Below, in pieces: positions 24,506 through 33,634 of a DNA stretch of 64,000 nucleotides (its first letter is position 1; each line of letters opens with the position of its first letter). Source of the DNA: JAGQKC01 sp965223675 (GTDB lineage: Bacteria; Nitrospirota; Nitrospiria; Nitrospirales; UBA8639); NCBI GenBank assembly GCA_965223675.1, contig OZ245013.1, positions 1,860,001-1,924,000 on the forward strand. Reading direction: 5' to 3'. The notes beneath the pieces are model-generated. The model saw only the letters and a list, made by a program, of their open reading frames with translations. It was not told the DNA's origin and did not search any database. A program made the position numbers and the translations under genes.

Positions 24506-24647
24506 ATTCCCCCATCTGAAGCTGGGGTACTTACTGTTACAGCTTCTCACGAAGCTGCCCTATGTTCTGCTGAAAAATTCCAGCAGGACTTAGAAGACTC
24601 ATTCGCCACGGGTTGACCCGTGGACTTCTGCCTTCGACCGCATAGAC
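24506..24647 (+). repeat. multi-hairpin element, copy 2
   Basis: Diverged duplicate of 10245-10388. Hairpins: 24510-24527 (CCCCA/TGGGG), 24540-24557 (CAGCTTC-TCAC-GAAGCTG), about 24560-24592 (CTGCTG/CAGCAG core), 24606-24623 (CCACGGGTTGACCCGTGG), ending CCTTCGACCGCATAGAC. It lies just past the 3' end of the large minus-strand gene. Order and spacing of hairpins match copy 1 even where bases differ. Confidence 0.65.
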
Positions 24648-24668
24648 ATCCGTCTGGTTTCACTCCCG

Positions 24669-27600
24669 TTACTCAGGCACCACGACCACATGATACATGC
24701 TGCTCTGGGACGCCTGACTCCCATTGCCCGGTAACGTAATCAGCCCCGCCGGAAAACTCTTCTTCCGCACCAAGCGCAGCCTTTCGGCATTGGGTAAACT
24801 CGTCGGCACCGTCACCTCTTGCAGTTCCCATCCCTGCCCCTCATGGAGCCACTCCGTCTCCAGTGTCGTATTCACGTTCGTGTACAACACGTACACCTCC
24901 ACAGCTTGCGAGACATCGAAGTGCAGAAAAGCGCCATCACTCGTCCTCGAGAACTTGTCATCGTTAGCTGGTCGGATCGCCTGTTGCCCTTGCAATGCAG
25001 CTGGCAGAGAGGCCCCAAACGTATACGAGCGATCGGTATACATCTTGGCTCCACTGTTGAACGTGAAGATCTCATAGGACTCCCCACTGCCGACCGTAAG
25101 ATTGTCAATCAAGGGCCCTTGACTCACCAAGTCCACGATCACGGTGACGGTCGCAGTCGCCTGTGCACCCTGAGCATCACGGATCGTATAGGTAAACGTA
25201 TCCTCGCCAGTAAACCCAACATCCGGCACATACTGAATCGTGTTCCCGATACTCATAGTCGCCATACCATGACTTGGGGGTGTCACACTGTGAAGCGTTA
25301 ACGCTTCTCCTTCTAGGTCTGTGTCATTGGCTAAGACCGCGATCTCAAGCGGAGTGTTGACCGTCGTCGTTCCGACATCATTCACGGCGATAGGGGCTTG
25401 ATTGCCGGGGCCCCTCGGTACCACCACGACATGATACATGCTGCTCTGGGACGCCTGACTCCCATTGCCCGGTAACGTAATCAGCCCCGCCGGAAAACTC
25501 TTCTTCCGCACCAAGCGCAGCCTTTCGGCATTGGGTAAACTCGTCGGCACCGTCACCTCTTGCAGTTCCCATCCCTGCCCCTCATGGAGCCACTCCGTCT
25601 CCAGTGTCGTATTCACGTTCGTGTACAACACGTACACCTCCACAGCTTGCGAGACATCGAAGTGCAGAAAAGCGCCATCACTCGTCCTCGAGAACTTGTC
25701 ATCGTTAGCTGGTCGGATCGCCTGTTGCCCTTGCAATGCAGCTGGCAGAGAGGCCCCAAACGTATACGAGCGATCGGTATACATCTTGGCTCCACTGTTG
25801 AACGTGAAGATCTCATAGGACTCCCCACTGCCGACCGTAAGATTGTCAATCAAGGGCCCTTGACTCACCAAGTCCACGATCACGGTGACGGTCGCAGTCG
25901 CCTGTGCACCCTGAGCATCACGGATCGTATAGGTAAACGTATCCTCGCCAGTAAACCCAACATCCGGCACATACTGAATCGTGTTCCCGATACTCATAGT
26001 CGCCACACCATGACTTGGGGGTGTCACACTGTGAAGCGTTAACGCTTCTCCTTCTAGGTCTGTGTCATTGGCTAAGACCGCGATCTCAAGCGGAGTGTTG
26101 ACCGTCGTCGTTCCGACATCATTCACGGCGATAGGGGCTTGATTGCCGGGGCCCCTCGGCACCACCACGACATGATACATGCTGCTCTGGGACGCCTGAC
26201 TCCCATTGCCCGGTAACGTAATCAGCCCCGCCGGAAAACTCTTCTTCCGCACCAAGCGCATCCCCTCGGCATTGGGTAAACTCGTCGGCACCGTCACCTC
26301 TTGCAGTTCCCATCCCTGCCCCTCATGGAGCCACTCCGTCTCCAGTGTCGTGTTCACGTTCGTGTACAACACGTACACCTCTACTCCCTGATTCACTGTA
26401 AATTGCAAAAATGAAGTATCCCCAGGGCTCGAAAACTTATCGTTATTAGCCGTACGGATCGTCTGATGGCCCTTCAATATGCTTGGGATCGGTCCAACAA
26501 ATGTAAATGACCTGTCCGTATACATACGTTCACCACTGTTTAGCTTGAATGTTGGATAAACATTCCTACTCCTGACCATCATATTTTCAATGACTAATTC
26601 TTCCAGAGGACAAAAGCCAACAGCCCTATATTTGGCAGTCAGGGTGTGATTGCGTGTCGGCACTGTGATTGTTCGAAGAGCTGACACGACACCATCCGAC
26701 CAAGAATGGAAATCATAGCTGATACCTTCTTTACACTGATTGAGTGGAGCTTCAATGGTATGATGAAAACCTACGAGCGTATCATGCATAAAGGGCGTAA
26801 CCTTGGGAATCTGATCGAGTGTAAGATTCATGCGCGGTGGATTTGTCCCAAATACGACATCGACTTTATCGGGAAAGATCTCGACTGACTTCGTCCCACG
26901 AAGTCCATCAGAATCCGTGACCGTCAACGTAAAGATATAACTGGTTGAATCATGAAAATCATGTCCTGAGGCAGGGATCACAAACGTTCCCGACATACCT
27001 GCCACTTTCGCTAACTCAGGATGAGTATGTTCATTATGCCCAAAATCCACAGTCCAGCCGAAATTCTCATCTTGGAGCGTTTCATCAGAATCTACGGCTG
27101 TACCCGTGTACTGAATGACATCTCCAGCTCGAAACCGAGAACCATTGACTGGAGAAGTAATCGTGGCCTGGGGAGCAGCCCCCACCAAAATGACAATAGG
27201 CTTCGATTTCGTGACATTGATCCCATCAGAGACTTCAAGAGATGCCGTAAAGGTTCCATTAAACGGATAGGTATGCGAAGCATTTTCTCCAATCATCTTT
27301 TCCCCATCGCCAAAATTCCATGTATAGATCAGAGGGTCTGATTCATGATCCGTAGCCATGCCGGTGAAGTTTACTGTTAACGGAGCAAGTCCCGTTGAAA
27401 CATGAGCGTGAGCTTGCAGAATAACTGGACTACCCTGATTGAGCGAGATCCGGTGAAGAGAGCCTGAGACAATGTCCAAATAATACAGGGCTCCATCCGG
27501 GCCTTCTTCAATGGAAACCACCCACCCAGCATCTGGGTCAAAATCAAAATCACCGGCCACGGAAAGGCCCGTTGAATCGAATGTGACATAACGGATAAAT

Positions 27601-28982
27601 TGACGAACAAAGTCCCCATAAAAATACGCCCCAACATATTGACTCGGGAACTGATGGCCTCGATAGACCACTCCCCCAATGACCGAAGCTCCAGACCCCA
27701 TATGAGGATATCCAAAAATAGGATCATCATGATCATTACAACTACAGGAAGGAATATCAGGATTATCACAAGGGCCTTCACAAAGCGGCCAACCAAAGTT
27801 TTTACTTGCCCCCCCTAAATGAACATCTTCCCAGGCCTTCTGCTGATCATTCCCACCAACATCGGAAATAAAGAAGCGATTCGTTGACAAATCCCAACGA
27901 GCCCGAAAAGGATTACGCAACCCCAATGCCCAAATTTCATCACGAGCTCCCCCCGGTAGATCAACAAATGGATTATCCGTGGGGATCGATCCATCTTTAT
28001 TGAGACGAATCACTTTTCCTAAGTGTGAAAATAGATCTTGAGACTCACTCGGCGCACCACCATCACCGGTAGTCAGGTACAGTTTCCCATCGGGGCCAAA
28101 ATCTAATCCACCTCCGAGATGTGAAATCATACTGTTATTTGAGGTCTGCCAAATCAGCACTTCACTGCTCACATCTCCGCCATGCCCCCCAGGATGTGTA
28201 AAACGGGCAATACGAAACCGTGAGCTCGGAGCATGCAGATATGAGATATAGAGATATTGGTTCGTGGCAAAGTCAGGATCCAGCGTCAAATCTATGGCAC
28301 CTTGTTCATTTACGCAGCCAGTCACAGGTGTGAGATCCATATATGTAGAGACGTGAGGAGAAGTATCATTAGGATCGACGACTAAAACTTTTCCACATTG
28401 CTCAAGAATCAGTAGGTGTCCATCGGGTAAAAATGCCATGGACGTTGGCTGAACCAAACCAGAAACCAACAACTCATTCACAAATTCGTCAGAGTCTACC
28501 CGTGCGTTGAGGACAGGCGGCCCCTTGTACTGATCACCGCGCGCTCGAATACGCATCGAATATACTCCATTACTTCCACGACTACTCGTAAATCGAAAAC
28601 TCAGCCGTTCATCGTCATTCAGCATGGCGTACGAAAGAGAGCCTGAGGCTTCGAGGTCACTGATAACATGGTCAGAAAAAGTCTTATCGACCGTCGAATC
28701 TTCTGCTTCCACTCTTATGACTGTACCGGCCAAGTCATCGATTTCAATGTAATCCACATAGACATTGCGATCTTGACCAGCCCCCTCGAAGAGGTTGTTG
28801 AGAAATTCTAAGCGAATGGTATCTCCATCAGAGATTTTCACCTCATGGAATTCATATGTATGATATGTGTGAGTAGATATATCTTTTTCGCCAATTGCTA
28901 CAGACGGGATAGCTTCGACAACTCCGCTAAAACAAACTATAGAATACAGGACAATGACCAAACTTTTTAATAATGTCGACAT
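24669..28982 (-). CDS. large secreted sorbosone/glucose-dehydrogenase-like protein with PKD and repeated Ig-like domains
   Basis: ATG 28982 lies eight bases after GAGAGG; a GTG at 28991 is an alternative. The 1437-residue product has a signal peptide (LVIVLYSIVCFSGVVEA), a carbohydrate-binding-like domain (DYIEIDDLAGTVIRVEAED), a beta-propeller of the GSDH/PQQ sugar dehydrogenase type at about 170-520 (MAFLPDGHLLILEQCGKVLVVD, LGGGLDFGPDGKLYLTTGDGG, WALGLRNPFRARWD, NFGWPLCEG), a PKD domain (YTWNFGDG), then a repeated module of a beta domain plus a cadherin-like Ig domain (PIAVNDVGTTTVNTPLEIAVLANDTD). The last two modules are encoded by near-identical 741-bp repeats. It ends mid-module (SMYHVVVVPE) with no sorting tail. 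Likely secreted, acting on or binding polysaccharide. Confidence 0.85.
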   Translation of the reverse strand: MSTLLKSLVIVLYSIVCFSGVVEAIPSVAIGEKDISTHTYHTYEFHEVKISDGDTIRLEFLNNLFEGAGQDRNVYVDYIEIDDLAGTVIRVEAEDSTVDKTFSDHVISDLEASGSLSYAMLNDDERLSFRFTSSRGSNGVYSMRIRARGDQYKGPPVLNARVDSDEFVNELLVSGLVQPTSMAFLPDGHLLILEQCGKVLVVDPNDTSPHVSTYMDLTPVTGCVNEQGAIDLTLDPDFATNQYLYISYLHAPSSRFRIARFTHPGGHGGDVSSEVLIWQTSNNSMISHLGGGLDFGPDGKLYLTTGDGGAPSESQDLFSHLGKVIRLNKDGSIPTDNPFVDLPGGARDEIWALGLRNPFRARWDLSTNRFFISDVGGNDQQKAWEDVHLGGASKNFGWPLCEGPCDNPDIPSCSCNDHDDPIFGYPHMGSGASVIGGVVYRGHQFPSQYVGAYFYGDFVRQFIRYVTFDSTGLSVAGDFDFDPDAGWVVSIEEGPDGALYYLDIVSGSLHRISLNQGSPVILQAHAHVSTGLAPLTVNFTGMATDHESDPLIYTWNFGDGEKMIGENASHTYPFNGTFTASLEVSDGINVTKSKPIVILVGAAPQATITSPVNGSRFRAGDVIQYTGTAVDSDETLQDENFGWTVDFGHNEHTHPELAKVAGMSGTFVIPASGHDFHDSTSYIFTLTVTDSDGLRGTKSVEIFPDKVDVVFGTNPPRMNLTLDQIPKVTPFMHDTLVGFHHTIEAPLNQCKEGISYDFHSWSDGVVSALRTITVPTRNHTLTAKYRAVGFCPLEELVIENMMVRSRNVYPTFKLNSGERMYTDRSFTFVGPIPSILKGHQTIRTANNDKFSSPGDTSFLQFTVNQGVEVYVLYTNVNTTLETEWLHEGQGWELQEVTVPTSLPNAEGMRLVRKKSFPAGLITLPGNGSQASQSSMYHVVVVPRGPGNQAPIAVNDVGTTTVNTPLEIAVLANDTDLEGEALTLHSVTPPSHGVATMSIGNTIQYVPDVGFTGEDTFTYTIRDAQGAQATATVTVIVDLVSQGPLIDNLTVGSGESYEIFTFNSGAKMYTDRSYTFGASLPAALQGQQAIRPANDDKFSRTSDGAFLHFDVSQAVEVYVLYTNVNTTLETEWLHEGQGWELQEVTVPTSLPNAERLRLVRKKSFPAGLITLPGNGSQASQSSMYHVVVVPRGPGNQAPIAVNDVGTTTVNTPLEIAVLANDTDLEGEALTLHSVTPPSHGMATMSIGNTIQYVPDVGFTGEDTFTYTIRDAQGAQATATVTVIVDLVSQGPLIDNLTVGSGESYEIFTFNSGAKMYTDRSYTFGASLPAALQGQQAIRPANDDKFSRTSDGAFLHFDVSQAVEVYVLYTNVNTTLETEWLHEGQGWELQEVTVPTSLPNAERLRLVRKKSFPAGLITLPGNGSQASQSSMYHVVVVPE
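24687..26395 (-). repeat. 741-bp near-identical tandem repeats in the large secreted gene
   Basis: Units 24687-25427 and 25428-26168 differ at only a few bases I could spot (for example the codon for Met or Val in SHGMAT/SHGVAT). A third unit (26169 to about 26395) shows high DNA identity and then diverges sharply. The unit is 247 codons, so the frame is kept. This implies recent duplication or gene conversion, and the copy number may vary between strains. Confidence 0.9.
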
Positions 28983-29186
28983 GCGACCCACCTCTCTAGG
29001 TTAATCAGCCAAAAAAATTTTACAAACATGCCAGCTTCTTGTTTCTCTATCTTTTGGGTTGTTACGCTTATTCTTTTGATATTTCGTCAATACAAGGAAA
29101 ATCTTAAGTCTCTCGTGACATTTCATTACTCATGTCCCCCCGTTCATGTTTTCTGACCTTTCTGGCTTCGGTTCTCGCTGAAATGG

Positions 29187-30329
29187 CTATAGAACCCTCT
29201 GCAAAAGTGCTTGGATCCTGTAAAATAGCCCTCATGCAAACCACCATGAGGTACCAGATGAAAACAAAGAAGTTACGGATTGAGCGATTTCTCAAAGAGA
29301 TGGACCAGGTCGTGCCATGGCAACAACTGGAGGAGGTGATCTACCCGTATTACAAGAGCACCGGAGGCCGTCCCCCGCATGAGTTGGGGGTGATGTTGCG
29401 CATTCACTTTCTCCAACTATGGCACAATTTGAGTGATCCCCTGATGGAAGAAGCCCTCTATGACCGCCTCAGTTTCCAGAGCTTCCTAGGGTTTGACTGT
29501 TTCGGGGGAGTGATTCCGGATGAGAGCAGCATTTGCCGGTTTCGGCATCTCTTGGAAGAGCATGGCCTGTCGCAACAGATCCTGGCAACAGTGAATGCTC
29601 ACTTAGCCACCCATGGGTTGGTGCTGAAAGCGGGGACGATCGTGGACGCGACTCTGTTGGCCGCGCCGGTGAGCAAGCAAAACATTCGCAAGGAACGGGA
29701 CCCCGAGATGAGTTCGACACGCAAGAATAACACGTGGCATTTCGGGGCCAAAGGGCATATCGGCGTGCAGGCGCAAGGGCAACCGATTATTCATTCGATA
29801 GAGGTTACCACGGCCAAGGTTCATGACGGCCAGATGCTGGAGGAGTTGCAACACGGAGAAGAACAAGCGTTGTTCGGGGATAGCGCGTATACTCGGCAAG
29901 CGGACAAACGCCAAGCCCGGCAAGACGGTTTCTATTACGGACTCTCGGACCGCGGCTACCGGAAGCATCCCCTGTCCTCGTCCCAAAAGAAACGTAATCG
30001 CCGACATTCAGGCATCCGGGCCAAGGTGGAGCATCCCTTCCGGGTGATCAAGCATCTGTGGGGACACCGTAAGCTCCGTTATAAAGGCCTCGCCAAAAAC
30101 GCGGCGCAGTTCACCAGGCTCTGTGCCCTCTCGAATGTGTTCTTTTGCCGGCGCGACCTGCTCGTGGCAGACTAATCAAGGCGAGTCCCCGGATAAGCGG
30201 CACCAACAAGCCGCACAAAGGGGAGGAAGGAAGAATCAAAAGAGAATCCTAGGCAAGACGACGCCCTCAACAGATGATCCGAGCGACCAAGATCTTCATC
30301 TCAGCGGACTTTTGCAGAGGGTTCTATAG
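29187..30329 (+). mobile_element. IS5-type insertion sequence
   Basis: Matching inverted ends of 22 bp: 29187-29208 (with GAACCCTCTGCAAAAGT) and its exact complement at 30308-30329. The outermost bases are themselves symmetrical, so the exact border and duplication cannot be fixed; a 4-bp TATA duplication around a GAACCC...GGGTTC core is possible. It encodes one full transposase. The right end stops three bases before the start codon of the intact hydrolase. Confidence 0.85.
29234..30175 (+). CDS. IS5-family DDE transposase
   Basis: ATG 29234 is inside the left end of the element; the open frame upstream to 29132 crosses the terminal repeat and is rejected. The 313-residue protein has the DUF772-type N-terminus (GGRPPHELGVMLRIHFLQLWHNLSDPLMEEALYDRLSFQSFLG), then the catalytic residues in IVDATLL, FGDSAYTR and KVEHPFRVIKHLWG. 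It moves the enclosing element. No frameshift is seen, so it may be functional. Confidence 0.92.
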   Translation: MQTTMRYQMKTKKLRIERFLKEMDQVVPWQQLEEVIYPYYKSTGGRPPHELGVMLRIHFLQLWHNLSDPLMEEALYDRLSFQSFLGFDCFGGVIPDESSICRFRHLLEEHGLSQQILATVNAHLATHGLVLKAGTIVDATLLAAPVSKQNIRKERDPEMSSTRKNNTWHFGAKGHIGVQAQGQPIIHSIEVTTAKVHDGQMLEELQHGEEQALFGDSAYTRQADKRQARQDGFYYGLSDRGYRKHPLSSSQKKRNRRHSGIRAKVEHPFRVIKHLWGHRKLRYKGLAKNAAQFTRLCALSNVFFCRRDLLVAD

Positions 30330-30332
30330 TCT

Positions 30333-31112
30333 ATGAAATCGAATAAGACATCCTTGACCATCCAAGATTCGAAGGGCCTTGGCATTTCAGGCATTCTTAC
30401 TGAACCTTCATTGAAATCCACCTGCCTCGTCGTCTTGTGCCATGGCTTTCTTTCCAATAAGGACAGTAAGACGAACCGACGTGTGACAGAGTTATTGATG
30501 ACGAAAGGGATCAGTACGTTTTGTTTTGATTGGTTCGGGATGGGAAATTCCGAAGGGAAATTTGCAGATCTTACCGTCGGCATCTGCTGCGAGGAATTGA
30601 AACAGGCCTTAGCTCATGTTCGCGCTCAAGGTTATTCTCGTATCGGCCTAGTCGGCTCAAGCTATGGCGGACTCATTGCCACATTGGTTGCGTCTTGCGA
30701 TTCCAGCTTGGCCGCTCTTGGACTCAAATGCCCAGTCCCTGACTTTCCGGAGATGCTTCGGTTAGAATTTGGAGAAGAAGCGATGGACCGATGGCAATCT
30801 ACAGGGAAGATTCCCGATGTGACCGGCCGTGACGGTAAATCCATTGAGCTACGTTATGCGTTCTACGAAGATTGCCTGACCTATAATGCATACGAGGCGG
30901 CTCAGACTATTCAGACGCCGACTCTCATCGTGCATGGCGATCACGATGAGTTGGTGCCGCTTGAGCAGATCGAACGATTGCACGAGTCGTTGGCAGGAGA
31001 AAAGCAGCTCCAGCTGCTATCTGGCGCTAATCATCATTTCGGCAAACCTGACGATTTTCGCAAAATGACAACGCGGCTCGCGGACTGGATGACCGAGCAT
31101 TTGACACAGTGA
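30333..31112 (+). CDS. alpha/beta hydrolase, intact copy
   Basis: A 259-residue serine hydrolase: VVLCHGFLSNKDSKTN (oxyanion region), GLVGSSYGGLIATL with nucleophile Ser, LIVHGDHDELVPLEQIE with catalytic Asp, and SGANHHFGKPDDF with catalytic His. It is similar to esterase/thioesterase-like hydrolases; substrate unknown. The IS5-type element ends three bases upstream of its ATG, removing the native ribosome site and leader, so expression probably depends on IS-derived sequence, if it occurs. A truncated paralogue lies at 23596-24213, on the other side of the large secreted gene. Confidence 0.85.
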   Translation: MKSNKTSLTIQDSKGLGISGILTEPSLKSTCLVVLCHGFLSNKDSKTNRRVTELLMTKGISTFCFDWFGMGNSEGKFADLTVGICCEELKQALAHVRAQGYSRIGLVGSSYGGLIATLVASCDSSLAALGLKCPVPDFPEMLRLEFGEEAMDRWQSTGKIPDVTGRDGKSIELRYAFYEDCLTYNAYEAAQTIQTPTLIVHGDHDELVPLEQIERLHESLAGEKQLQLLSGANHHFGKPDDFRKMTTRLADWMTEHLTQ

Positions 31113-31150
31113 AATACGTATTCATCACCACTTTATCTCTTTGAGCTACC

Positions 31151-31615
31151 ATGCCAGTTGATACGGATTTACGTGAGGAACAATTAGAAATCCTACGCGT
31201 CCTGTACCCATGGTATAAAGAAGAAGTGTTTCGTCGACGTGAACAAATGATGCGTCTCACGGCATTTGCCAGCGCATTTTTGGTCCTGCTGCTCGTCACG
31301 AATATGGCAGTCGCCCCTGCACATCCCGTGAATGGGACAACACAGCTTTTTGCCATTACTGGCGTTGCGTTATTTTCGGCCATCTTTGTCTATCTCATTC
31401 TTCAACAACGAGATCGTCATCGCATCGCGAAACAGACCTTAATAGAGATGGAAAAGATCCTAGGTCTTTACGATGAAGGTCTCTATTCCGTCGGCAAAGC
31501 TTTATATCCAGAAAGTTGGCAGACCGCCTGGCTTTCCGATAAAAGCGTCACGGTCTATACGGCTGTGATCGCAGCATTAACGGTCCTCGTCATCGCTTCA
31601 GTCCTTGTTCGTTAA
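31151..31615 (+). CDS. three-helix membrane protein, unknown
   Basis: A 154-residue protein with a charged N-terminus (REEQLEILRVLYPWYKEEVFRRREQMMRL), a first membrane helix (FASAFLVLLLVTNMAVAP), a second (LFAITGVALFSAIFVYLIL), a basic/acidic cytoplasmic part with EKILGLYDEGLYSVGKALYP, and a third helix at the end (AVIAALTVLVIASVLV). I recognise no family for certain. It follows the hydrolase by 38 bases and could share its transcript. The stop codon is followed within a few bases by the 87-bp tandem repeat. Confidence 0.65.
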   Translation: MPVDTDLREEQLEILRVLYPWYKEEVFRRREQMMRLTAFASAFLVLLLVTNMAVAPAHPVNGTTQLFAITGVALFSAIFVYLILQQRDRHRIAKQTLIEMEKILGLYDEGLYSVGKALYPESWQTAWLSDKSVTVYTAVIAALTVLVIASVLVR

Positions 31616-31618
31616 CTT

Positions 31619-31973
31619 GGACACCTGTAATTGACATACAAAGGCTTGAGACAAAAACCTAAGTGGAACATTATCAGCTTATGAGCGTTCACCTATCGTG
31701 TCCAAGGACACCTGTAATTGACATACAAAGGCTTGAGACAAAAACCTAAGTGGAACATTATCAGCTTATGAGCGTTCACCTATCGTGTCCAAGGACACCT
31801 GTAATTGACATACAAAGGCTTGAGACAAAAACCTAAGTGGAACATTATCAGCTTATGAGCGTTCACCTATCGTGTCCAAGGACACCTGTAATTGACATAC
31901 AAAGGCTTGAGACAAAAACCTAAGTGGAACATTATCAGCTTATGAGCGTTCACCTATCGTGTCCAAGGACACC
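31619..31973 (+). repeat. 87-bp tandem repeat, four identical units plus 7 bp
   Basis: Units start at 31619, 31706, 31793 and 31880 and are identical by eye; the first 7 bases recur at 31967. Each unit begins GGACACCTGTAATTGACATA and ends with TATCGTGTCCAA. The junction GTGTCCAAGGACAC is an inverted repeat, so every boundary can form a hairpin. In-frame stops make it non-coding. It lies between the membrane-protein gene and the carbonic anhydrase gene. Confidence 0.95.
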
Positions 31974-32108
31974 ATTCGGGTTCATCTTAGCTTATGTTTT
32001 GTCAAAACCTAAGAAAACTTTTCAGGAAATGCCACGAAAAAAATTGACAAAGATTTTTCTGGCGCTTCCATCTTATCTACAGAAAATCCTTTCAGGAGAA
32101 TTGCCTGC

Positions 32109-32630
32109 ATGATCAAAGCTTTTCGTGGTGTAATGCCAACAGTGGCAAGTAGTGCATTTGTGGATGAGACGTCAGCAGTTATTGGGGATGTCGTGATTGG
32201 TTCGGAATCGAGCGTCTGGTTCAATGCCGTGATCCGCGGTGATGTCAATTACATTCGCATTGGCCATCGCACCAATATACAAGACTTGTCTCTCCTTCAT
32301 GTAACTCACGATACCCACCCACTCGTGTTGGGAGATGACATCACAGTCGGCCACCATGTCGTTCTTCATGGATGCACGATTCATGACCGAGTGCTGATTG
32401 GCATGGGTTCGGTGATAATGGATGGAGCAATTATTGAAGAGGATTGCGTTGTCGGGGCTGGAGCGCTCGTGACTGAACGGACTCACGTGCCCTCAAACAG
32501 TTTGGTATTGGGCAGCCCTGCACGCGTGAAGCGGTCTCTTTCTGAGGAAGAACTGGCCTGGATCAAAGAATCCGCACAAAACTATATTCACTACGCCAGT
32601 CAATATATGACCGATCGTCAAGAAAGATAA
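32109..32630 (+). CDS. gamma-class carbonic anhydrase family protein
   Basis: A 173-residue left-handed beta-helix protein: SAFVDETSAVIGDVVIGSESSVWFNAVIRGDVNYIRIGHRTNIQDLSLLHV, then DDITVGHHVVLHGCTIHDRVLIGMGSVIMDGAIIEEDCVVGAGALVTE. Hexapeptide repeats and the three zinc His (in HVTHD and VGHHVVLHG) follow the YrdA/CaiE/gamma-CA pattern. It may hydrate CO2 or act as a related transferase-fold enzyme. ATG 32109 follows AGGAG by about nine bases. The four-unit repeat upstream (31619-31973) lies in its leader or promoter region. Confidence 0.9.
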   Translation: MIKAFRGVMPTVASSAFVDETSAVIGDVVIGSESSVWFNAVIRGDVNYIRIGHRTNIQDLSLLHVTHDTHPLVLGDDITVGHHVVLHGCTIHDRVLIGMGSVIMDGAIIEEDCVVGAGALVTERTHVPSNSLVLGSPARVKRSLSEEELAWIKESAQNYIHYASQYMTDRQER

Positions 32631-32753
32631 GTCAACTTATGTATCTCGTTATTCGTATCTAGTATCTCGTCCAGAAAAACCAGAATTCCCGAACTATTCA
32701 TTTCCGAGAGTGAGAATACAGCTCTCTCCAGAAACACCTGCCGACGCGTAATC

Positions 32754-33557
32754 ATGACTGATTTTCGTTCGCGACCTCTTGTTATCCTTGGGGCGGGGTA
32801 CGCTGGCAAATTTCTCTATGCTCTGGCGAAAACTCATGGATGGGAAACCTATGTCACAAGTCGAAATCCTACAGCGCATCTCCCATCAGTTGCAAAAGAA
32901 GACCGCGTAACCTTCGATTTATTAGACCGTGAAACCTGGAACCAGATTCCAAAAGACGCGCATATCATTTGGTGTTTCCCTGCCCTCCCTCAAGGTGCTG
33001 CAGTCAATTTCATCGAAGCCCGTTCTCAAAACAGAGGACGCTTACTCATGCTTGGCAGCACTTCAGCGTATGGATTGGGCCGTCATACTCTCATCGACGA
33101 GAACACGCCAGTAGACTGTTCCATTCCACGAGTGAAAAGTGAGGAATATTTTCGAAAAACGTATGGAGCGATTATCTTACGGCTCGCGGGTCTCTACGGA
33201 CCTGGACGTCATGTTCTCGACTGGATGAGAAAAGGAAAAGTGAAAAATACGAATAAGTATGTGAATCTCATTCACATCGAAGATGTTGCGAGCATTTGCT
33301 TAACTGCACTTGAGAGGGCTTATGATGGCGAGGTCTTTATTGTGAGTGACGGGACATCTCGGCAATGGTCTGAGATCTTTTCGGTAGCTGCAGAACGATG
33401 GAGTATGCTTTACCCAACACTCACCCAGCCAAAAAATCCTGGAAAACGTCTGAGCATCAACAAACTGAAAACCCGGCTGCAGCACACATTTTCTTACCCC
33501 GATCTCTATAAAGCTCTCGATAAGATTGAAAAATGCAAACTGAAAAATGGAAAATGA
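32754..33557 (+). CDS. SDR-family NAD(P)-binding protein (YeeZ-like)
   Basis: The 267-residue protein starts with the Rossmann motif PLVILGAGYAGKFLYALAK (GxGxxG), then TSRNP, GRLLMLGSTSAYG and an active-site-like TYGAIILRLAGLYGPGR, ending with NLIHIEDVASICLTAL. It fits the atypical extended SDRs of the YeeZ type that act on nucleotide sugars or similar compounds; substrate unknown. It follows the carbonic anhydrase gene by about 120 bases. The C-terminal Lys-rich tail (KIEKCKLKNGK) is unremarkable. Confidence 0.78.
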   Translation: MTDFRSRPLVILGAGYAGKFLYALAKTHGWETYVTSRNPTAHLPSVAKEDRVTFDLLDRETWNQIPKDAHIIWCFPALPQGAAVNFIEARSQNRGRLLMLGSTSAYGLGRHTLIDENTPVDCSIPRVKSEEYFRKTYGAIILRLAGLYGPGRHVLDWMRKGKVKNTNKYVNLIHIEDVASICLTALERAYDGEVFIVSDGTSRQWSEIFSVAAERWSMLYPTLTQPKNPGKRLSINKLKTRLQHTFSYPDLYKALDKIEKCKLKNGK

Positions 33558-33634
33558 AGTGAGATGCAAGCGAACATTCTCTTCTTATCTATTTTGAAAT
33601 TTGCACTTTAACTTTTTCATTTTTTACATAGCTT

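Noticed and set aside
24724..26042. Repeated plus-strand frames of 117 and 160 codons opposite the large secreted gene
   Set aside because: They recur every 741 bp only because the DNA repeats; they are antisense shadows.
31619..31973. CRISPR array
   Set aside because: Units are contiguous 87-bp identical repeats without unique spacers, and no cas genes are in the window.
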